A stretch of 64,000 bases of DNA from an uncultured Bacteroidales bacterium (lineage in GTDB: Bacteria > Bacteroidota > Bacteroidia > Bacteroidales > Paludibacteraceae): positions 1 to 64,000 of the forward strand of contig CACWNR010000001.1 of NCBI GenBank assembly GCA_902762355.1, written 5' to 3'. This document shows, one piece after another, positions 52,087 through 61,030 of the stretch. Made by a program: the position numbers and the translations under genes. The stretch's first letter is position 1. The number at the start of each line of letters is the position of its first letter. A model generated the notes under the pieces. The model saw nothing but the letters and a program-made list of their open reading frames with translations. It searched no databases and was not told the origin of the DNA.

Positions 52087-53550
52087 ATGAAAAAATTTGG
52101 AATTTTTGTGATGAGCATTGCAGCAGCTGCTATGATGTTCACAGCATGTAAGAAGGACAAACAGCAAGACCTCGACAATGTAGTTGAAGAGGGTTTCTAT
52201 GTAATTGGTGAAGCTTCCGCTGTCGCTAGTTTGCAGGACGCTGATGCTCCCAAAGCTAAAATGTCTGCTGGAACTAACGAGGTTGACAAAAAGAAACGTG
52301 ATGGTATGTACGAGAAGTACATCGCTCTTGAGGGAAATAAAGAGTTCGAGCTGGTTCTGCTTGAGGGTGGAGAGGAAATCCATTACGGTGCTAACTTGGT
52401 TCTCTCTGACACTTTGGAAGGAGACAATGTACCGCAGATCCGCGTTTATGAAGGCGTGATGGCTCAAAACGTAAAGATGAAAGTTGAGAAAGACGGTTTG
52501 TATCACATCATCCTTGACCTTAACAAGGCTGGTGACTTGGAGAACAAACTGATCATGGTCGTTCCTGTAGAGTGGGGTGTTCGTGGTGCTATGAATAGCT
52601 GGGGATATTCCGCAATGACGACCCCGGCATTCAACAAGACTTCGATGACGTTCGTTATTGAGGATCAACTTGTTAAAGAGGCTGGTACATTCAAGTTTGC
52701 TCACAGCAACGGTTGGAAATTCCAATTGGACAAAGCTGGTAACGTAAAGGCTGAGAACAACCTCGGTTCGAACGCTGAGGCAGATGGTGGCGCTTATACT
52801 TCCCTGCTTCCTGGTGGTAAGAACCTGCCGATCGAGCGTGGTTACTGGAAATTAGAGCTCAAATGGACTCTCAATGGTGGCCAGTTGGAGGAGAGCTTTA
52901 CCTACACTCCGACCAAAACTCAAGACTACACTCCGGCTTACGAGCATCTCTACATGATCGGTACTGACTTCGGTAACTGGAACTGGGAAAGTGATGGCGT
53001 TGTTGAGCTGACTGCTGTTAACCAAGGTGATGCTGGTAATGGTGAAGGTCAATTCTGGTGCGTTCGCTACTTCAAGGCAGATAACGGATTCAAATTTGCA
53101 ACTGAGAAAGATTGGGGCGTTGCATTTGCTATTCGTGGTGACTTGTCCGAAGAGGCTGCTGCTATTACAACGGATGGTGATGGCAATATTCATGTACCGG
53201 CTGATGGTTTCTACATGGTTCACATTGACCTTCTGAACAACAAGATGACTGTTGAGGAAGCTAAGGTTTACGGTATCGGTGATGCATTTGGTGCTTGGGA
53301 TAAGGAAATGGATGCTGCTAAGTTTGTGGCTAACGGCGAAGCAATGGAAGTAACTACTTCTGCTGCTGGCAACCTCCGTATCTATGCTACTTCATCGATT
53401 GTTAACACCGACTGGTGGACTCGTGAGTTCAATATCTTCGATGGCAAGATCGAGTATCGTGGCACTGGTGGTGATCAAGCTGCTGTTCCTGTAAATGCAG
53501 GTCAGAAGGTATCGCTCAACTTCAACGCAGGTACTGGTTCTATCCAATAA
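52087..53550 (+). CDS. SusE/SusF-like outer membrane starch-binding lipoprotein
   Basis: A 487-residue surface lipoprotein: lipobox AMMFTACKKD, then about three beta-sandwich modules with paired tryptophans, seen in VRGAMNSWGYSAM (near 160), MIGTDFGNWNWESD (near 290) and YGIGDAFGAWDKEM (near 395). SusE and SusF of the starch system bind alpha-glucan through similar modules but have no enzyme activity. Downstream a strong terminator closes the operon. No glycoside hydrolase or regulator gene is in the locus, so enzymes must be encoded elsewhere or the substrate is already short. Confidence 0.82.
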   Translation: MKKFGIFVMSIAAAAMMFTACKKDKQQDLDNVVEEGFYVIGEASAVASLQDADAPKAKMSAGTNEVDKKKRDGMYEKYIALEGNKEFELVLLEGGEEIHYGANLVLSDTLEGDNVPQIRVYEGVMAQNVKMKVEKDGLYHIILDLNKAGDLENKLIMVVPVEWGVRGAMNSWGYSAMTTPAFNKTSMTFVIEDQLVKEAGTFKFAHSNGWKFQLDKAGNVKAENNLGSNAEADGGAYTSLLPGGKNLPIERGYWKLELKWTLNGGQLEESFTYTPTKTQDYTPAYEHLYMIGTDFGNWNWESDGVVELTAVNQGDAGNGEGQFWCVRYFKADNGFKFATEKDWGVAFAIRGDLSEEAAAITTDGDGNIHVPADGFYMVHIDLLNNKMTVEEAKVYGIGDAFGAWDKEMDAAKFVANGEAMEVTTSAAGNLRIYATSSIVNTDWWTREFNIFDGKIEYRGTGGDQAAVPVNAGQKVSLNFNAGTGSIQ

Positions 53551-53573
53551 TCCTTGTGATTGATTTTTTAATC

Positions 53574-53603
53574 AAGCGGCTGGGCAACCCCAGCCGCTTT
53601 TTT
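53574..53603 (+). terminator. Rho-independent terminator of the SusCDE-like operon
   Basis: An 11-bp perfect stem (53574-53584 with 53589-53599), loop CAAC, followed by a run of T. It begins 24 bp after the SusE-like stop codon. Confidence 0.92.
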
Positions 53604-53654
53604 ACGCCCTCCTACCGAAATTTCCATAAAAATGTTAAAAAATGCATTTTTTAT

Positions 53655-53685
53655 TTGCGTATTTAAAATATTTGTTGTATCTTTG
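53655..53685 (+). promoter_or_regulatory. Promoter of the membrane-protein gene at 53733
   Basis: TTG (53655-53657), 20-nt spacer, TATCTTTG (53678-53685); exact consensus match with a leader of about 40 nt. Confidence 0.78.
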
Positions 53686-53732
53686 CAGCAAGTTATAGTA
53701 TGGCTTAATATAACCTTTAAATCAATACGCAT

Positions 53733-54479
53733 ATGAGACTGGAAATTTTACTCTATTCGTTATTGTTCATCCTTATTGGATTAGTGCTGGTTTCTCTCTT
53801 CCTCGTTTGGAAGTGGTTTGATGCCCGTGAGCGGCTCAAAGTAGTACGTGAGGTAACGCGTGAGCAGACGATTCATGCTATCCGCCACGCACATAACAAA
53901 TGCCGTATTTTGCTTTACATCAGCTTGTTGCTGGCGTTGGCATATGTTCCGATTCCCTTTATTCTCCAGGATTTCTTTGGCACATTAGCTTATCCGGGCG
54001 TTGTCATTATCGCCGATTTGTTGATGCTCTTTGGCCTGCGTGCGCGTGCTAAAGCGTATCTGGGAATGATTGATGACTATGTAAATGAGAATGAGGAGCA
54101 CGTGCGTGAAGCAGCCGCTGAGCGCGAAAGAGTACGTGAGCAGTGGAGACATGATGCGCCGACCTTGAACCCCCAAGCACAGGCGTTCATCAAAGAGAAC
54201 CTTGGCGATGACTACGAGGTTTGGTATCAGCACGATATCCTCGTCGGACGTAATGTGCTGGCTAACAAAGAACTCGGTCTGCTCTATGCACAAGGAATCC
54301 TGATTCCGTTCTCCGAGATCATGGAGGTACGCTATGGCCGCAAGGACCTCAAGCTCGTTACGTCCAATAGTACCTATCCGTTTATTACCATTGACTTCGG
54401 CGCCCTGCCGATCAACCCAGAGACGGGTAATAAGTACATGGACGAGCTCGCGGAGAAAATCCAAGCACTCATCCCATAA
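53733..54479 (+). CDS. Membrane protein of unknown function
   Basis: A 248-residue protein with an N-terminal membrane helix (about 5-27), two further hydrophobic segments (60-78 and 86-103), a charged coiled-coil-like stretch (about 110-145, NENEEHVREAAAERERVREQ) and a soluble C-terminal domain with the motif ILIPFSEIMEVRYGRKDLKL that resembles a PH/YcxB-like fold. I do not recognise the family with certainty. It stands alone, with its own promoter and a hairpin terminator downstream. Confidence 0.6.
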   Translation: MRLEILLYSLLFILIGLVLVSLFLVWKWFDARERLKVVREVTREQTIHAIRHAHNKCRILLYISLLLALAYVPIPFILQDFFGTLAYPGVVIIADLLMLFGLRARAKAYLGMIDDYVNENEEHVREAAAERERVREQWRHDAPTLNPQAQAFIKENLGDDYEVWYQHDILVGRNVLANKELGLLYAQGILIPFSEIMEVRYGRKDLKLVTSNSTYPFITIDFGALPINPETGNKYMDELAEKIQALIP

Positions 54480-54557
54480 TAGAGAAAGACGAAGAAATTT
54501 TATCTATGTTTATCTCTGATTTATAATTTTATCTCGTAGAGGTAAGGATTATTTGAT

Positions 54558-54592
54558 AAAGGGCTCCGTAAATTTACTTACGAGAGCCCTTT
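54558..54592. terminator. Hairpin terminator between convergent genes
   Basis: AAAGGGCTC (54558-54566) pairs with GAGCCCTTT (54584-54592), with an inner CGTAA/TTACG stem. It lies between the convergent membrane-protein gene and panB. The T-run is short on both strands, so efficiency is uncertain. The rest of 54480-54664 shows nothing else. Confidence 0.65.
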
Positions 54593-54664
54593 AGTTAAAT
54601 AAAACTTATAGTACGAAGTACTTAAAATTATAAATCAGTGTTTTATCTGTTTTTTTATTTACTA

Positions 54665-55480
54665 TCAATAGCTTTCCTCTTCGTTAGGGAAACTGCTGTC
54701 TTTTACCGCGGATACATATTCGCCCACCGCGCCTTTGACAACCTCCGCCAACTTTGCAAAATGCCGGAGGAACTTCGGTTTGAAGCCTTGGTTCAGTCCT
54801 AACATATCGTGCAGTACCAGCACTTGACCGTCGCATTGGTTGCCCGCACCGATTCCGATCACCGGACAACTAACTGCCTTCGTCACTCTCGCTGCCAGCG
54901 CCGCAGGAATCTTCTCCAATACAATCGAGAAGCAGCCCGCCTCGTCCAATAACTTCGCGTCATGCAGCAGTTTCTCTGCTTCCGCATCTTCCTTAGCCCG
55001 CAAGCCATAACCTCCGAATTGGTTCACGCTCTGCGGGGTCAGACCCAAGTGCCCCATCACCGGTACACCCGCCTGAATCATATGCTTGATCGACGGCAGA
55101 ATCTCTTCGCCTCCCTCTAACTTAACGGCATCGCAACCGCTCTCTTTGAGGATCTTAATGGCATTACGCACCGCCTCCTCTTCGCTTACCTGATAACTGC
55201 CAAACGGCATGTCGCATACCACCAGCGCGTGCTCGGCCGCACGAACAACTCCCTTTGTCAGGAAAATCATCTCGTCCACCCTGATGGGTAGCGTCGTTTG
55301 GTTGCCGCAAACGACATTGCTTGCGCTGTCTCCCACCAGCAGAATATCAATTCCTGCTTCATCTACCAGACTCGCCAGCGTAAAATCATAACTCGTTAAC
55401 ATGGCGATCTTCTCGCCGTTCGCCTTCATCTGACGTAACTTGGTCGTCGTCATTCGACTATTTTGTACATGTACAGACAT
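54665..55480 (-). CDS. panB: Ketopantoate hydroxymethyltransferase PanB
   Basis: First committed enzyme of pantothenate synthesis: it makes ketopantoate from 2-ketoisovalerate and methylene-tetrahydrofolate. The 271-residue protein is full length, with IAMLTSYDFTLASLVDEAGI, LLVGDSASNVVCG, PVMGHLGLTPQSVNQFGGYG and CPVIGIGAGNQCDGQVLVLHD. It lies 2 bp after a FecCD-type permease gene, an unexpected partner for vitamin synthesis. Confidence 0.95.
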   Translation of the reverse strand: MSVHVQNSRMTTTKLRQMKANGEKIAMLTSYDFTLASLVDEAGIDILLVGDSASNVVCGNQTTLPIRVDEMIFLTKGVVRAAEHALVVCDMPFGSYQVSEEEAVRNAIKILKESGCDAVKLEGGEEILPSIKHMIQAGVPVMGHLGLTPQSVNQFGGYGLRAKEDAEAEKLLHDAKLLDEAGCFSIVLEKIPAALAARVTKAVSCPVIGIGAGNQCDGQVLVLHDMLGLNQGFKPKFLRHFAKLAEVVKGAVGEYVSAVKDSSFPNEEESY

Positions 55481-55482
55481 TA

Positions 55483-56430
55483 TTATTTATTTTTAAGTAT
55501 TATCCATATGATTACCGGCGCACCGAACAACGCACTCACCGTACTGATCGGCAGCGGATAAATGGCCAGCGAACAGAGTACGTCGCATACCAGCAACAAA
55601 CACGCTCCAATCAACACACATGCCGGAATAGTCACTCGATGATTCGATGTCCGAAAGATCCCGCGCGCGATATGCGGTACAGCAATACCGATAAAAGCAA
55701 TAGGTCCACAGAATGCTGTGACACCGCCCGCTAATAATCCTGTCGCCAGCACGATAAACAAGCGCGTTCGTCTCACGTTGATTCCCAAACCGCGCGCGTA
55801 GTCTTCGCCTAACATCAAACCGTTCAGTGGTTTCAGACTCAATAGCACAAACAGCGCTCCTACCGCTAAGATCGGTACCATCAACTGCATATCGCTCCAA
55901 CCGACACTACTCAGCGAACCTAACGTCCACACGATAAACAACTTCAGCGCATCCGGATTAGCGAAGTTCTGCAGCAGACTCACCAACGCACCCGCAATGC
56001 TTCCAAACATCATACCCACGATCAGCAAACTCACATTACTCGTCACCTTCCTGCTCACCGCCAATACCAGCAGCAACACCAGTGTTGCGCCAATACAAGC
56101 CGCAATCGGTAACATCAGTACCCGAGTCGCCGAACACATTGTGAGAAATGCCACACCGAGGCTCGCTCCACTCGATACACCTAACGTATAGGGACCTGCC
56201 AGGGGATTACGAAATAGCGTCTGCATAATAAGTCCCGAAACCGACAAGGCTGCACCCGCCAGAATAGCTGTGATGGCCTTCGGCAAACGGATCGCGTGTA
56301 AGATATTCTGCTCCATCACACTCAAGTCTCCCCACGGCCACAACCACATACTCCCGCTACATACATCCAAGCAGAAAAGCAGCGCTAACAGCGCTGTCAA
56401 AGCTACAAATATGTATGTGTTTCGTTGCAT
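55483..56430 (-). CDS. FecCD-family ABC transporter permease (iron/cobalamin type)
   Basis: A 315-residue inner-membrane permease with about nine hydrophobic segments, of the BtuC/FecD type that imports siderophores, haem or vitamin B12. Motifs: LRLPKAITAILAGAALSVSGLIMQTLFRNPLAGPYTLG region (LAGAALSVSGLIMQ and NPLAGPYTLGVSSGA) and GPIAFIGIAVPHIAR. I chose the ATG at 56430; the longer frame to 56478 crosses the promoter. The usual ATPase and substrate-binding genes are not adjacent, which is unusual, since they normally form an operon. Confidence 0.88.
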   Translation of the reverse strand: MQRNTYIFVALTALLALLFCLDVCSGSMWLWPWGDLSVMEQNILHAIRLPKAITAILAGAALSVSGLIMQTLFRNPLAGPYTLGVSSGASLGVAFLTMCSATRVLMLPIAACIGATLVLLLVLAVSRKVTSNVSLLIVGMMFGSIAGALVSLLQNFANPDALKLFIVWTLGSLSSVGWSDMQLMVPILAVGALFVLLSLKPLNGLMLGEDYARGLGINVRRTRLFIVLATGLLAGGVTAFCGPIAFIGIAVPHIARGIFRTSNHRVTIPACVLIGACLLLVCDVLCSLAIYPLPISTVSALFGAPVIIWIILKNK

Positions 56431-56447
56431 CGTTTCAAAAAACGCTG

Positions 56448-56478
56448 CAAAATTACTACAAAAAAATTGAATGTGCAA
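56448..56478 (-). promoter_or_regulatory. Promoter of the FecCD permease-panB operon
   Basis: Minus strand: TTG (56478-56476), 20-nt spacer, TAATTTTG (56455-56448), exact consensus. Confidence 0.78.
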
Positions 56479-56479
56479 G

Positions 56480-56660
56480 AATATAGCGCAAAAAATCTAA
56501 TATGCTTGCGTATAGTTAGAGGTTTTGCGCTATATTATTGTCGTTCGCTAGTTATAGCGAACGTAATTTCGGGCTGGTGAAGAAGCCAATTGACTTTTGG
56601 CTTCGAAAGGGAAGGCTGTCGGGGAGACCAAGCCGACCGAGAATAATTAGCAAGGCGGAG
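56480..56660 (-). other. Hairpin-rich intergenic region downstream of clpB
   Basis: Several strong inverted repeats: a 14-bp perfect stem (56480-56493 with 56523-56536) whose loop can pair again, a 9-bp stem (56542-56550 with 56555-56563, loop GTTA), and a 7-bp stem (56582-56588 with 56598-56604). It lies after the clpB stop and before the FecCD promoter. The structures may end clpB transcription or form a small RNA or a repeat element; I see no reading frame. Confidence 0.5.
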
Positions 56661-56680
56661 TCCGAAGTTACTGTATTCTG

Positions 56681-58738
56681 TTAATTGCGGAATTTCAACT
56701 CTCCGTCTCTTAGTTCGACAATCACCGGTTTGTTCTGATCTACCTTGCCGGCAATGATCGACTTACTCAGTTCATTGAGTACCAGTCGTTGCAATGCCCG
56801 CTTAACCGGTCTCGCACCGAACTGCGGATCGTAGCCTTCTTTCGCAATATAACCGATCGCATCATCCGTCACACGCAGGTCAATACCTTGTGCCTCCAGC
56901 ATCTTATGGATGCGGCTTACTTGCAGACCTACAACCGCCTTGATATCGCTCTCAGTCAACTCACTGAAATGAATGATCTCATCGATACGGTTGATGAACT
57001 CCGGTCGTACACTTGCGCGTAACTGCTCTTCCGTCAAGTTACTCGTCATGATGATCAAGGTGTTCTTGAAGTTCACTACACGACCTTTGTTATCTGTCAG
57101 ACGTCCGTCGTCCAGCACTTGCAGCAACACATTGAAGACATCCGGATGCGCTTTCTCGATCTCATCGAACAGCACGACAGAGTAGGGTTTTCTTCGGATG
57201 GCTTCCGTCAGCTGACCACCCTCATCGTATCCCACGTATCCCGGAGGCGCACCGATCAGCCGGGTCGCACTGAACTTTTCCTGGTACTCACTCATATCAA
57301 TACGCGTGATCATATTTTCGTCATCGAACAGGTAGTCCGCGAGTGCCTTAGCCAACTCCGTCTTACCGACACCGGTTGTACCCAGGAAGATGAAACTACC
57401 AATTGGTCGTTTGGGGTCTTGCAGACCTGCTCTCGATCTACGGATCGCATCACTAACCGCCTCAATAGCCGCGTCTTGACCGATAATACGCTTGTGCAGC
57501 TCCTCCTCCAGATGGAGCAACTTATCGCGTTCCGATTGCATCATCTTCGCTACCGGAATACCCGTCCAGCGAGCAACTACTTCGGCGATATCGTCTTCAT
57601 CGACTTCCTCTTTAATCAAGGCCTCATTACTGATCGCGTGCAGCGAGTCTTGTGCGCTCTTGATATTAGCTTCTGCGGCAGGAATTTGACTATAGCGAAT
57701 CTCCGCTACTTTACCATAATCACCTTCGCGCTCTGCTACCTCCGCTTGATGCTTCAGCGTCTCGATACGGGCTTTCTCATTCTGGATAGTCGCCACGTAG
57801 CCTTTCTCCTTATTCCACCGCGCGTTTAACTCTTCACTCTTCGCTTTTAACTCGGAGAGTTGTTCTTCGATCACTTTCAGCTTGGCATCGTCCTTATCGC
57901 GTTTGATGGCCTCGCGCTCGATCTCCAACTGCTTGATCTGACGATCCAGCGTATCAATCTCTTCCGGTTTGGAGTCCACCTCCAGACGTAACTTAGCAGC
58001 AGCCTCGTCCACCAGGTCGATGGCTTTATCCGGTAAGAAACGATCGGTGATATAACGCGCACTAAGCGTCACAGCCGCAATGATCGCGTCATCTTTGATA
58101 CGTACCTTATGATGGGTCTCATAGCGCTCCTTTAGACCACGCAGAATAGATATCGTAGCCGCCTCATCCGGTTCGTCCACCATTACTTTCTGGAATCGTC
58201 TCTCCAGTGCCTTATCGGTCTCGAAATATTTCTGATACTCATCCAATGTCGTTGCACCGATAGCGCGCAGATCACCACGAGCCAACGCTGGCTTCAATAT
58301 ATTCGCTGCGTCCATGGCTCCGCTACTCTTTCCGGCTCCTACCAGCGTGTGGATCTCATCGATAAACAGGATGATCTCACCCGCTGCGGCTACGACTTCG
58401 TTTACTACGCCTTTCAGACGCTCCTCAAACTCGCCCTGGTATTTCGCACCCGCAATGAGCGCACCCATATCGAGGGAGTAGATCTGTTTCTTCTTCAGGT
58501 TCTCGGGTACGTCACCACGCACGATACGATGGGCAAGACCTTCTGCAATAGCCGTCTTACCTACACCCGGTTCACCGATCAAAATAGGGTTATTCTTCGT
58601 TCTACGACTCAGAATCTGTAAAACACGTCTGATCTCGTCATCTCTACCGATCACGGGATCCAATTTGCCCTCGCGAGCCCGCTCGCATAGGTTGATCGCA
58701 AATTTCTGTAAATTTTCGTTTTGATTGTTGGTATTCAT
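56681..58738 (-). CDS. clpB: ATP-dependent chaperone ClpB lacking the N-terminal domain
   Basis: Hexameric disaggregase that works with DnaK. The 685-residue protein has both AAA+ domains (Walker [15 protein letters not shown] and [14 protein letters not shown]; Walker [10 protein letters not shown] and [11 protein letters not shown]) and the coiled-coil middle domain between them (about 270-370). The usual N-terminal domain of about 150 residues is missing: the protein starts [13 protein letters not shown] just before the first AAA+ domain ([13 protein letters not shown]). A loop near [20 protein letters not shown] is also shorter than usual. Upstream DNA (58739-58805) has no room for the missing domain, so this is the full gene. 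Confidence 0.9.
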   Translation of the reverse strand: MNTNNQNENLQKFAINLCERAREGKLDPVIGRDDEIRRVLQILSRRTKNNPILIGEPGVGKTAIAEGLAHRIVRGDVPENLKKKQIYSLDMGALIAGAKYQGEFEERLKGVVNEVVAAAGEIILFIDEIHTLVGAGKSSGAMDAANILKPALARGDLRAIGATTLDEYQKYFETDKALERRFQKVMVDEPDEAATISILRGLKERYETHHKVRIKDDAIIAAVTLSARYITDRFLPDKAIDLVDEAAAKLRLEVDSKPEEIDTLDRQIKQLEIEREAIKRDKDDAKLKVIEEQLSELKAKSEELNARWNKEKGYVATIQNEKARIETLKHQAEVAEREGDYGKVAEIRYSQIPAAEANIKSAQDSLHAISNEALIKEEVDEDDIAEVVARWTGIPVAKMMQSERDKLLHLEEELHKRIIGQDAAIEAVSDAIRRSRAGLQDPKRPIGSFIFLGTTGVGKTELAKALADYLFDDENMITRIDMSEYQEKFSATRLIGAPPGYVGYDEGGQLTEAIRRKPYSVVLFDEIEKAHPDVFNVLLQVLDDGRLTDNKGRVVNFKNTLIIMTSNLTEEQLRASVRPEFINRIDEIIHFSELTESDIKAVVGLQVSRIHKMLEAQGIDLRVTDDAIGYIAKEGYDPQFGARPVKRALQRLVLNELSKSIIAGKVDQNKPVIVELRDGELKFRN

Positions 58739-58805
58739 AGTTGTAAATCGTTTAGTTAATAATCAAATCTCACTAAACAATCTACAAACTACGTTCCAAA
58801 CGTAA

Positions 58806-60119
58806 CTATACTGACAAAATGGCAGTCAAGTGTTGCAGAAGAGCTTTCATGTCGGGCAGTACTACATCCGCGCCTGCGGCGGCAAGATCCGCATCGGATA
58901 GAATACCCGTATTAACAGCCACCGTGTATAGTCCCGCGGCTTTACCAGCGCGTACACCGAGCGGTGCGTTTTCTACTACCATGCACTCGTTCTTGGCAAA
59001 ACCGCTCCGCTCCCATGCCTTCAGATACGGCTCTGGATCGGGTTTGCCACGCGTGACATCGAAAGCGCAGATGATGCCCGAGAATACATGATCGAATGTG
59101 TCATTCAGACTATTAATCAGATTGCGTTGACCGGAACCGGTCACTACCCAACACTGTACACCGTGTTCGTGCAACATATGCAGTACATCCTTAATGCCCG
59201 GTATCACTTCCGGCAGTTGACCTCGGGTCAGACGAATGAAATGATTCGACTTCGCGCTATAGACGGCTTCTATCACCTCCTGTGGTGCCTCTACACCGTG
59301 TACCAAACGATAGGCCTCATTGATAACCGACGCACCTGTACGACCTTCATTTTTATACGTTTGGTTCTTGGTGAACGGCAATCCGTTCTCGTTCATTGCC
59401 AACTCCCATGACTGCGCGTGGTACGGCATCGAATTGAAAAGAACACCGTCCTGATCAAAGAAAACCGCTTTCAATTTTCGTGAATAATTCCGCTCGCCGA
59501 AGATAGTACTTCCTATACGCACCATCGTACTGCCGCATTCAATAGCAATCCGGTAGTCATCGCTCATGCCCATGGACAAAGTGGAAAGTGGAGAGTGGAA
59601 AGTGGAAAGACACGCTTGCGCTGTTTGAAAACACCGCCGTATCTCTGCTTCATCCTCCGTATTCGTGGCCATGGCCATTAATCCGTGGATGCGGACATTG
59701 GACATTGGATATTGGACATTGGAGATTTCTTCAGGACTGAAGCCGGTTTTCGTCTCTTCTTTCGCTACATGTACCTCCAGCAGAACGTCTTGTACAATCC
59801 CTTGCTTGGCGGCTTCGTCGTTAATGGTCTGTAGCAATCGCTCAGAGTCCACAGACTGAATGAGATACGGGCGTAACTTCAGCAGGTCACGCACTTTATT
59901 GGTTTGCAAATGTCCGATGAAATGCCAGTGGATATCGGATGGCAGCGCCGCTACTTTCTGCTTTAATTCCTGCACACGACTCTCCCCGAAATGACGCTCA
60001 CCGGCTTCGTACGCCTCGCGTATCGCCTCTATCGGCTGAAACTTACTGACACATACCAGCGTCACGTGCGCGGGTATATGTGCGCGAACCTTATTTATTT
60101 GTTCTGCGACTCCTGCCAT
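58806..60119 (-). CDS. Fusion: YggS-type PLP homeostasis protein plus HAD-family phosphatase
   Basis: A 437-residue fusion. Residues 1-212 are a YggS/PLPBP protein with the PLP-binding lysine in VCVSKFQP (Lys26), then FIGHLQTNKV, GLMAMAT, SMGMSDDY and IECGSTMVRIGSTIFGER. Residues 215-437 are a HAD hydrolase of the beta-phosphoglucomutase-like type: KAVFFDQDGVLFNSMPYH (nucleophile Asp222), VVTGSGQR (motif II), GKPDPEPYLKA (motif III lysine) and VVENAPLGVRAGKAAG (motif IV). The join is direct (NYSRKLKAVFF), with no linker. Two 7-bp repeat tracts insert SNVQYPMSNV and STFHSPLSTL in the YggS half. PLP homeostasis coupled to a phosphatase is a plausible but unproven role. Confidence 0.85.
   Translation of the reverse strand: MAGVAEQINKVRAHIPAHVTLVCVSKFQPIEAIREAYEAGERHFGESRVQELKQKVAALPSDIHWHFIGHLQTNKVRDLLKLRPYLIQSVDSERLLQTINDEAAKQGIVQDVLLEVHVAKEETKTGFSPEEISNVQYPMSNVRIHGLMAMATNTEDEAEIRRCFQTAQACLSTFHSPLSTLSMGMSDDYRIAIECGSTMVRIGSTIFGERNYSRKLKAVFFDQDGVLFNSMPYHAQSWELAMNENGLPFTKNQTYKNEGRTGASVINEAYRLVHGVEAPQEVIEAVYSAKSNHFIRLTRGQLPEVIPGIKDVLHMLHEHGVQCWVVTGSGQRNLINSLNDTFDHVFSGIICAFDVTRGKPDPEPYLKAWERSGFAKNECMVVENAPLGVRAGKAAGLYTVAVNTGILSDADLAAAGADVVLPDMKALLQHLTAILSV
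59581..59608. repeat. 7-bp repeat tract in the YggS-HAD gene (unit GTGGAAA, 4 copies)
   Basis: GTGGAAA, GTGGAGA, GTGGAAA and GTGGAAA in exact phase; read on the minus strand as STFHSPLSTL. Confidence 0.88.
59693..59727. repeat. 7-bp repeat tract in the YggS-HAD gene (unit GGACATT, 5 copies)
   Basis: GGACATT, GGACATT, GGATATT, GGACATT and GGAGATT in exact phase; read on the minus strand as ISNVQYPMSNV. Confidence 0.88.
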
Positions 60120-61030
60120 TGGATATAAGGCGTGATATAGCGCTCTTTCTTTTCCGGATAAACGGTTTCCAGATCCACCATAATACCTGTCTCGTACACA
60201 TTCGCTAACTCATCATTGATAGCGTTGCCGAAGAACATCAGGTCGTTCGTCAGGTTGAGGTAAGCGGAGAACATAGGCGGAATGACCGTCCCTTGTTCCC
60301 GTACGGCGCGCTGGAGAATGTGGTAGTTCTCCTGTTTGTCTTCGCCCTCAAACGGCGTATCTATCGGACGTAGCGGCAGAAGGTTATACGGTTCAAACAA
60401 TCCCTTTTCGCCTCGATGATAGCGATCCAAATATGCGTAGATCAGTTCACGTGCGGTCTCGTTATAGTCCGGATAGATAGTCACCTTACCAATCATCCAG
60501 CGGATATCGGGGTTGTTATGCATGATAGCACCGATACCATCCCATATATTATCCAGCGCAAAGAGTGCCTTCACACCCATCTCACGCTTCTGGTACATCG
60601 GCTGTACGAACGCGCGACCGAACTCAATCGTGTGGGGCAGGTATTCGCTAATAAAACGCTCCGAGTAATGGAACAGGTGCGCCGACGTGATGAACGGTTG
60701 TCCGTCGCGTATCTCGGCTTCGTGACCTAACAGATAGCGGTAACCGCCGACAATCTGCTTATTCTCCGGATCCCACACAATAAGTTGATGATACGGCTTC
60801 GCCATCGTATCCATCTCGTCGATGTCCATCTCTTTGCCTGTTGCTCCACCTCCGTCACGGTAACTGATCTCACGCAGACGCGCTATCTCACGCATCACGT
60901 TCGGACACTCGTGTGCCGTGATGTCATAAATCAGGTTGTCCGCTTTATTCGACGGACGAAGCAAATGACCTTCTAACTCTTTCAATAGAAGCGATGTTTC
61001 AACTGCCGGAATGATTGCTTGCATAAACAA
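60095..61030 (-). CDS. glsB: GNAT-fold N-acyltransferase, glycine lipid synthase GlsB-like
   Basis: A 311-residue acyltransferase of the OlsB/GlsB type. In Bacteroides, GlsB joins a hydroxy fatty acid to glycine and GlsA then adds the second acyl chain. Motifs: LREISYRDGGGATGKEMDID and EFGRAFVQPMYQKREMGVKA. It is followed by the YggS-HAD gene (25-bp overlap) and preceded by a GlsA-like gene (32-bp overlap); the adjacent pair is what marks the pathway. The start could also be the ATG two codons later (MQAIIPAV). Assignment rests on family and neighbour, not on a search. Confidence 0.75.
   Translation of the reverse strand: MFMQAIIPAVETSLLLKELEGHLLRPSNKADNLIYDITAHECPNVMREIARLREISYRDGGGATGKEMDIDEMDTMAKPYHQLIVWDPENKQIVGGYRYLLGHEAEIRDGQPFITSAHLFHYSERFISEYLPHTIEFGRAFVQPMYQKREMGVKALFALDNIWDGIGAIMHNNPDIRWMIGKVTIYPDYNETARELIYAYLDRYHRGEKGLFEPYNLLPLRPIDTPFEGEDKQENYHILQRAVREQGTVIPPMFSAYLNLTNDLMFFGNAINDELANVYETGIMVDLETVYPEKKERYITPYIQWQESQNK

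Noticed and set aside
58739-58805. Heat-shock type promoter for clpB
   Set aside because: TACGTTTG is present but the nearest TTG is 22 nt away and lies in the upstream gene end; the match is too weak to list.
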